NCBI GenBank assembly: GCA_007136595.1
Contig: SLGQ01000017.1
Coordinates: 1-9,102, forward strand
Origin: Candidatus Sumerlaeota bacterium
GTDB taxonomy: Bacteria > UBP6 > UBA1177
Direction of reading: 5' to 3'
DNA: 9,102 nt
The position numbers and the translations under genes are program-made. Under the pieces are notes generated by a model. The model searched no databases. It had not been told where the DNA came from and saw only the letters and a program-made list of their open reading frames with translations. Shown one piece after another: positions 4,531 through 9,102 of the stretch; position 1 is the first letter of the stretch, and each line of letters starts with the position of its first letter.

Positions 4531-7110
4531 ATGATTAAAAAAATTGCCGCTCTAATTGTTGCAACAATGATTTGCCTATCCCTTTATGCGCAAACTTCTC
4601 ATCAGAAACCTGTGCTTGGTGAAGTTGTTAAAATAAATGACTTCAAGTATGATACTTTTTACTACTTTAACGGGGAACCCCAGTATCTGCTCCAAAGATA
4701 TGACAGGATCGCAATTCCCGGCACTGTTGATATGGTTGCTATAAGAAACCTTGACATCAACGGTGTTCTGATCGGTAACTTGATCAGAGAAGTTACCGAC
4801 ATACATGGTTCGGTGAAAGCTCACAGACTTGAAATTCCCGCTGACCACAGGGTTGCCTGGATGAACATAAGAGATGAGCTTGCCAAACTTAACATACCAG
4901 CATGGCCCGTAGTGACATATCACTATGACAAACCGTTGATCCTTGACGGAACAATGAATCTCCATTTTTCAAAATGGACTTCCATTGAAGAAAGATTTGA
5001 CATTTTTGAAGAATATGACCTTGAAGTTGTGGAAATATGTAACAGAGACCCTGAATTTTACACAGTCGCACTTCCTATCGGATCAGACCCTTTCGAAATA
5101 GGAAATGATTTAGTGGAAAAAGGTTTTGTAAGATGGGCACAACCAAACTGGTACTGGCATCTTGAACTGAAAACTGTTACCCCTAACGACCCTTACTATC
5201 ATCATCAGTGGCATCTTCCCCAAATAATGGCACATCATGCATGGGGAACTGAAACCGGAGCAGGCAAAGATGTCAGAATAGCTATTGTTGACAGCGGAGT
5301 TGATACCAGTCATCCCGATCTTAACAATCTTGCAGGATACAACTTCATAAACAACAATACCGATGTCAACCCTAAAACAAATGATGAAGCTCACGGAACT
5401 GCTGTTGCCGGTCTTGCCGCAGCAAGAACAGATAATAATCTTGGAGTTGCCGGTGTATGCTGGGGATGCCCGATCATACCTATTAAACTTATAGGTGGAG
5501 GCTGGGGAAGCGGTGTAACAGGAACAACGATCAGAAATGCTCTTCAGTGGGCTGTAGATCAGGGAGCGTGGGTTGTGAACAACAGTTGGGGACCCCCCGG
5601 AAAAAATCAGGCGGGACAATGTGTTTCCACCCCGGCGGACAACAATCAGGCTCAGGCAGTAACTTACGGAAGAAATAACGGAAGAGGCGGCAAAGGAACT
5701 ATAATGTTGTGGGCGGCAGGCAACGATGCGTGCAACACCAATCTACAGGGATCTTTAAAGAATGATGATCTTTTAGCTATCAGTGCTCTTGCTCAGTCAG
5801 GAACACTGGCAGGATATTCAAACTTTGGCTGGGAAATTGATCTTTCCGCCGGAGCAGGAACTCACACAACCGATACTGTAGGATCGGCAGGCTACAACAC
5901 TGGTGGCTGGGGAAGCTATGACAATTTTCACGACCTTGACTACACCAGTATTTTTCAGGGAACAAGTGCTTCCGCACCCGTAGCTGCAGGTGCCGTTGCT
6001 TTAATGATGGCGGCAAATCCCGATCTTACTTTTTCCGGAGTCATGAACTGTGTAAAGGCTTCTGCCTATAAAACATCTGCCAATTGCTCAAGAGGCAATT
6101 GGACAACAAAAAATGACCCGCATCTTGAGTCAGGCTCCAAAGATCACTCTCCCTGTTACGGTTTCGGAATAGTTGATGTTAATGCAATGGTAGTAGGTGC
6201 CAAAGACGGTACTTGCGGTGCATGTATCCCTACTTCACACATTGACCTTTGCTATGGTGACGGATATGACAGAGATGACAACTGTGACGGCATTGTTGAC
6301 ACAGAATGCGATAAAGGGGGTGTAGGAAGAGCGGCACATCCATGCGAAAACGATAATGACTGCGTAAATACCGCTGCCAACCCTATGTGCATTACTGAAT
6401 GGAGTGGCGGATACTGCTCGGCAGAGTGCGATAGAAACACAGACTGTTACAATGGAAATTCTGATGTTGAGTGCTATCAGAACAAATGTATAGCAAAATG
6501 TAATTATAATGAAATAAGGTCAGGATACAGTTGCATTGCAAACAAAATTCTCCCCACCGGGACTGAAGTGGTAGCTTCATGCGGAAACGGCGTAGTTGAA
6601 GAAGGAGAAGTATGTGACGGAAACACAAGAGCCTGCACAACTATACACAACAGTTATACTGGCGGATATGCCCGCTGTCTCAATGACTGCTCAGGATGGG
6701 ACACATCAAATTGTGAAAGTGACCCAACAATTGACTTATGTGGAAACGGAATAAAAGATCCCGGAGAAATATGCGACGGTGATGTTGTTAACTGTGATGA
6801 GCTTGCAGGGGCAAAACCTTATGGTGTAGCAACCTGTCTCCCTGACTGTTCCGGTTGGGACAGATCAAAGTGTTCAGATGAACCTTCTGATAAAAATGGA
6901 GGAACTGATCCCGGAAATGGTGACGGAACAGGAACTCAAGCCACCTGCGGTAACGGTATCATTGAAATTGGACAACAGTGTGATGACGGCAACACTTTAT
7001 CCGGGGACGGATGCAATTCTGAATGTATGATAGAACCGGGATGGACATGTAAAGGTTCCCCTTCGGTTTGCAAAAGAAAATCGAGCGGCTGCTCTGTTCT
7101 GTTCTTTTAA
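4531..7110 (+). CDS. Secreted subtilisin-family (S8) serine protease with Cys-rich C-terminal repeats
   Basis: This is an 859-residue secreted endopeptidase. A Sec signal peptide (MIKK, hydrophobic to about 19, cut near LYAQ) is followed by an N-terminal propeptide (about 25-215) whose last part resembles fervidolysin-type prodomains, leading into PNDPYY-x-x-QWHL. The S8 catalytic domain (about 215-555) has all key residues: Asp254 in AIVDSGVDTSHPDL, His288 in AHGTAVAGL, oxyanion Asn398 in AAGND and Ser479 in GTSASAPVAAG. The tail holds a MopE-like metal-binding motif (DDNCDGIVDTEC, 582-593), a Cys-rich segment (604-657), three CGNG repeats of Myxococcus type (684-728, 737-781, 806-847) and the ending SSGCSVLFF. 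The tail probably anchors or targets the enzyme, or binds substrate. The gene has a strong SD site and overlaps the next gene by one base. The substrate is unknown, and the enzyme looks active. Confidence 0.96.
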   Translation: MIKKIAALIVATMICLSLYAQTSHQKPVLGEVVKINDFKYDTFYYFNGEPQYLLQRYDRIAIPGTVDMVAIRNLDINGVLIGNLIREVTDIHGSVKAHRLEIPADHRVAWMNIRDELAKLNIPAWPVVTYHYDKPLILDGTMNLHFSKWTSIEERFDIFEEYDLEVVEICNRDPEFYTVALPIGSDPFEIGNDLVEKGFVRWAQPNWYWHLELKTVTPNDPYYHHQWHLPQIMAHHAWGTETGAGKDVRIAIVDSGVDTSHPDLNNLAGYNFINNNTDVNPKTNDEAHGTAVAGLAAARTDNNLGVAGVCWGCPIIPIKLIGGGWGSGVTGTTIRNALQWAVDQGAWVVNNSWGPPGKNQAGQCVSTPADNNQAQAVTYGRNNGRGGKGTIMLWAAGNDACNTNLQGSLKNDDLLAISALAQSGTLAGYSNFGWEIDLSAGAGTHTTDTVGSAGYNTGGWGSYDNFHDLDYTSIFQGTSASAPVAAGAVALMMAANPDLTFSGVMNCVKASAYKTSANCSRGNWTTKNDPHLESGSKDHSPCYGFGIVDVNAMVVGAKDGTCGACIPTSHIDLCYGDGYDRDDNCDGIVDTECDKGGVGRAAHPCENDNDCVNTAANPMCITEWSGGYCSAECDRNTDCYNGNSDVECYQNKCIAKCNYNEIRSGYSCIANKILPTGTEVVASCGNGVVEEGEVCDGNTRACTTIHNSYTGGYARCLNDCSGWDTSNCESDPTIDLCGNGIKDPGEICDGDVVNCDELAGAKPYGVATCLPDCSGWDRSKCSDEPSDKNGGTDPGNGDGTGTQATCGNGIIEIGQQCDDGNTLSGDGCNSECMIEPGWTCKGSPSVCKRKSSGCSVLFF
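6274..6309 (+). other. MopE-like putative metal-binding motif in the protease
   Basis: Residues 582-593 (DDNCDGIVDTEC) match the short Asp-rich D-x-NCDG-x-x-D motif annotated as a putative metal-binding repeat (MopE type, thrombospondin-3-like). It is common, often in tandem, in myxobacterial secreted proteins. Only one copy is seen here, placed at the junction between catalytic domain and Cys-rich tail, where bound Ca2+ could stiffen the linker. Confidence 0.6.
6580..7071 (+). repeat. Three Myxococcus-type Cys-rich repeats in the protease tail
   Basis: Repeat 1 (residues 684-728) and repeat 2 (737-781) are close relatives: both read CGNG, E/D-GE-x-CDG, a YG/GYA-x-C segment and then CSGWD-x-S-x-C. 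Repeat 3 (806-847) is the classical form, CGNGIIE..QQCDDGN..SGDGCNSEC..EPGW.C, known as the Myxococcus Cys-rich repeat. Two sub-types in tandem suggest duplication of the first and independent origin of the third. Confidence 0.85.
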
Positions 7111-8774
7111 TGATGACTTTCATGGCATATAAAAACATTATCATCTTTATTGCTTTATTTTTTGTTGCTGTTTTCTTTTCCTGCTCATCGGAACAAAAAA
7201 GCAGTGAAACAACAGATGACGACCGGGGAATAACTGAAACACCTGACGATACCGATTTCAATGACAGTGATGAGCCAGCGGACATTCACGATGATGATAT
7301 TATTTCAGACAACGGCAATTTTGAAAAAGGTCCTTACGGGTTTTCTTTCGGAGACACAGCCGGGGACTTTACTCTGCCTCTGGAAAGTGGCGACTGGAAG
7401 TTTTCTGAAAACAGATCATCTCTTGAAAACTATATCTTTATTTTTTACAGACCTTCAAATTCTGAAAGTCGCACTATATGGCAGACTGATTTAATAAGGA
7501 TGTTTGATAACACTCCTGAAAACACTTACTATTTTTTTCTTGTGGAAGGAACTGAAGAAATATTTGCTCAAAGGACGGAACAATTAAAAAACAATATACG
7601 CAATGCAGTACAGATAAGTGGGAAACCCGGAATTATGAACAAAGTTCATGTTGTTTCAAAACCGGTTGACAACTTTGAATCATGGTTTTCCGACTGGCTT
7701 AAAAGATATCCCGATTTTTTTCTGGGGATCGACCGTTTTCAAAAAATCAGATACGGAGGTTCTTTTCACAGTTGGCAATCATCCACTTTTGATCCTAAGT
7801 TAGAGTTTATATATAAAGAAGCTGAACTTTATAACTTTGAGCATTATTTATCGCAGGCTCTTGAGCAAAACAAGGAAAGGTCTGTGATCATCAAGGGAGT
7901 TGACGGAGAAACTTTTCCGGAGGAAGGTTGGGTTAAAGATATCTATTTTGAAGCTGAATTCCCTAAGCTTGCTGAACATGGCAAGCTGTATATATACCTT
8001 GAACAGATATGCATATCTCAAAAAGATTGTGAATGGGACAGACTTCAACATCTATACCTGTGTGACAATGATGATCCTGACAAATGTGATATTGAAATCG
8101 GAAGATGGATCACCACTTACGGAAGAAGTGGAAAATGGCTTACTGACATTTCTTCGTTTCTGCCTCTTTTTAAAAATTCCGGAAAGTATAAATTCAGGTT
8201 TACAGTTACCGGCGACAACTATATCAACTACCTCGATCTGATATTTGTTGAAGATGAAGAAGCCCCTGTTCCTTCTGAATTAATACCTTTATACAGCGGA
8301 ACTACACAATTCAATGAAAGTTATAACGATAAGTTTGATAAAATTGAAGTTGCAATTCCTGAAAATTTCGACAAAGTGATCATTTCTGCTTATATCACAG
8401 GACATGGTAACGGCTCAGAAACAGAAAACTGTGCTGAATTCTGCAAATTTGAATCGATCTTTTATGTAAATGATGTCCCTTTTTCCACAAAATTTGATAA
8501 TGCAGGCACTTCACTTGGATGCTTTAATAAAGTTACAAAAGGAGTTGTTCCGAATCAATACGGATCCTGGCCCTTTGGAAGAGCCGGATGGTGTCCGGGA
8601 CAGGATGTGAAACCGATAAACATTGATATAACTGAACATGTTAACCCGGGTGAAAAAAACACCATTTTTTTTCAGTCCTTTCTTCGTGGCGAAAATTATA
8701 TTCCTGAAGTTACAGATCCAAGTGGATACAGAGCTGAAATTCCACTTTCAAGCTACATCGTCTTGTGGAAATAA
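7110..8774 (+). CDS. Lipoprotein: inactive thioredoxin-like domain plus PNGase F-like domain
   Basis: This is a predicted surface lipoprotein of 554 residues that removes N-glycans from Asn (peptide-N-glycosidase F-like). The ATG at 7110 overlaps the protease stop as TAATG. ATG at 7122 gives a tidier signal peptide (MAYKN, then a hydrophobic run). Neither has an SD site, so translational coupling is likely. Numbered from 7110, the lipobox Cys is C25 (FFSC), followed by an Asp-rich linker (about 32-72). A redoxin-like fold (about 78-215) has DFTLP and a cis-Pro region, YPDFFLGIDRFQKIRYGG, but its CxxC is replaced by RPSNSESRTIW. The PNGase F region (about 256-554) has CEWD with D310 (PNGase F Asp60), CAEFC with E443 (Glu206), LGC at C471 paired with GRAGWCPG at C495, and the SGWGH-like TGHG. 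The Glu118 position appears to be Thr or Val. Activity is likely but unproven. Confidence 0.9.
   Translation: MMTFMAYKNIIIFIALFFVAVFFSCSSEQKSSETTDDDRGITETPDDTDFNDSDEPADIHDDDIISDNGNFEKGPYGFSFGDTAGDFTLPLESGDWKFSENRSSLENYIFIFYRPSNSESRTIWQTDLIRMFDNTPENTYYFFLVEGTEEIFAQRTEQLKNNIRNAVQISGKPGIMNKVHVVSKPVDNFESWFSDWLKRYPDFFLGIDRFQKIRYGGSFHSWQSSTFDPKLEFIYKEAELYNFEHYLSQALEQNKERSVIIKGVDGETFPEEGWVKDIYFEAEFPKLAEHGKLYIYLEQICISQKDCEWDRLQHLYLCDNDDPDKCDIEIGRWITTYGRSGKWLTDISSFLPLFKNSGKYKFRFTVTGDNYINYLDLIFVEDEEAPVPSELIPLYSGTTQFNESYNDKFDKIEVAIPENFDKVIISAYITGHGNGSETENCAEFCKFESIFYVNDVPFSTKFDNAGTSLGCFNKVTKGVVPNQYGSWPFGRAGWCPGQDVKPINIDITEHVNPGEKNTIFFQSFLRGENYIPEVTDPSGYRAEIPLSSYIVLWK
7875..8771 (+). other. PNGase F-like region (N- and C-terminal subdomains) of the lipoprotein
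   Basis: Both eight-stranded halves of PNGase F can be followed. The first half contains the two Cys around the DNC-type loop (C301 and C307, before EWD), a possible extra Cys pair (C318, C326) absent from the Elizabethkingia enzyme, and EIGRWIT matching EIGRFIT. The second half contains ITGHG, NCAEFC, VPNQYGSW and RAGWCPG, matching NCAEWC-, GNWAPD- and RAGWCPG-type segments of PNGase F. The length agrees with the 314-residue enzyme. Confidence 0.88.
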
Positions 8775-8797
8775 ATATTAACACAGATAACCGAAGT

Positions 8798-8816
8798 TAA
8801 CACAACTGTTATTTTT
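8798..8816 (+). terminator. Weak terminator-like hairpin after the PNGase-like gene
   Basis: TAACA (8798-8802) pairs with TGTTA (8807-8811) around a CAAC loop, followed by five T residues, 24 bases after the stop codon. The five-pair AT-rich stem makes this a weak terminator at best. Because it lies about 145 bases upstream of the predicted sigma-54 start, it could instead be an activator binding palindrome. Confidence 0.3.
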
Positions 8817-8923
8817 ATAAGACTTATTTATTAAAACAAGCTCAAAAAAACAACAAAACTCACCTTTCCGACACATTAAACTAATCTTTTTCTTACAATA
8901 GGAGAGAGTTCCTCAAAATAAGT

Positions 8924-8940
8924 TTGGCACGCTTTTTGCT
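8924..8940 (+). promoter_or_regulatory. Sigma-54 (-24/-12) promoter
   Basis: TTGGCACG at 8924-8931, four bases, then TTGCT at 8936-8940 match the sigma-54 consensus TGGCACG-N4-TTGCW at every conserved base. The invariant GG and GC are separated by exactly 10 bases. Transcription would start near 8951 and read rightwards out of the window. Such promoters require a bacterial enhancer-binding protein, whose site would be expected 80-150 bases upstream, that is, behind the PNGase-like gene. Confidence 0.75.
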
Positions 8941-9008
8941 ATATGCGGTTAGATCTTTTAAAGATGAGAAAAATATAGAGGGTTGTTCTTCAATCACCGA
9001 TCAATAAA

Positions 9009-9102
9009 ATGTGTCATACACATCCTTACAACACCAACACTGTGATTAACTTCAAATCAACAACAACCGATAAAAAGGTATCTCCGCCAAAGATCCCGGG
9101 AA
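9009..9102 (+). CDS. Possible 5' end of a gene running out of the window
   Basis: From ATG 9009 the frame is open to the right edge and gives 31 codons, starting MCHTHPYNTNTV and ending SPPKIPG. It is the only plus-strand frame still open at the edge, and it lies about 58 bases after the predicted sigma-54 start point. Against it, there is no Shine-Dalgarno site upstream, the peptide matches nothing I recognise, and the opposite strand is open in the same phase. It may be chance. Confidence 0.25.
   Translation, partial: MCHTHPYNTNTVINFKSTTTDKKVSPPKIPG

Larger units (their letters stand above)
8775..9102. other. Right-hand region without a confident gene
   Basis: This 328-bp AT-rich stretch holds a weak hairpin after the last gene, a clear sigma-54 promoter, two small palindromes downstream of it (8953-8965 and 9009-9023), and an open plus-strand frame from 9009 to the edge. 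On the minus strand the opposite frame is also open at the edge and ends in TAA, so direction of any gene there is not settled by sequence alone. Confidence 0.6.

Noticed and set aside
7068..7109. Upstream TTG start for the PNGase-like lipoprotein, inside the protease gene
   Set aside because: It would put a charged segment before the signal peptide and overlap the protease by 43 bases. The ATG at 7110 or 7122 gives a proper lipoprotein signal.
8979..9102. Minus-strand reading ending near 9031 (tail LKLITVLVL then TAA) as the 3' end of a gene entering from the right
   Set aside because: Only about 24 codons are visible, with no recognisable motif, and it is in phase opposite an equally open plus frame. 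It cannot be supported from this window.

Overview
The window is about 9.1 kb of AT-rich bacterial DNA. It holds five protein genes, four of them for exported proteins, and ends in a stretch without a clear gene. The organism looks like a low-GC member of the Myxococcota / former Deltaproteobacteria. This rests on Myxococcus-type cysteine-rich repeats (CGNG..E.GE.CDDGN), a MopE-like D.NCDG..D motif, lipoproteins with TGD/TGN and Asp-rich stalks, and a near-perfect sigma-54 promoter. The assignment is inference from protein style; there is no rRNA gene here.

Layout from left to right. (1) The 3' part of a plus-strand TrmA/RlmD-family 23S rRNA or tRNA m5U methyltransferase runs in from the left edge. 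(2) Convergent to it, with a 19-bp gap, is a minus-strand gene for a 499-residue secreted surface protein with a beta-sandwich region, a DUF11-like repeat, an Asp-rich tail and a Cys-containing C-terminus. (3) Upstream of that, also on the minus strand and with its own promoter, is a 556-residue lipoprotein. It has a short Cys knot, a TGD/TGN repeat stalk encoded by fifteen 9-bp repeats, a DED/W acidic stalk, and a glycine-rich C-terminal domain split by a beta-sandwich insertion. (4) A 288-bp divergent promoter region follows. On the plus side it carries a candidate folded 5' leader with a terminator-like hairpin. (5) Next comes an 859-residue secreted subtilisin-family (S8) protease with a Cys-rich C-terminal tail. 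(6) Its stop codon overlaps (TAATG) the start of a lipoprotein with an inactive thioredoxin-like domain and a C-terminal PNGase F-like glycosylasparaginase domain. (7) The last 328 bp carry a weak terminator-like hairpin, a -24/-12 sigma-54 promoter and possibly the first codons of a further gene.

The most interesting unit is the pair of genes at 4531-8774. A secreted subtilase is translationally coupled to a surface-anchored, PNGase F-like de-N-glycosylase. The inferred role is stripping of N-glycans from glycoproteins together with their proteolysis, which would suit a predator, a symbiont or a degrader of eukaryotic material. The two divergent minus-strand genes encode surface proteins of unknown function that may belong to the same cell-surface programme. 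Nothing in the sequence proves that link.
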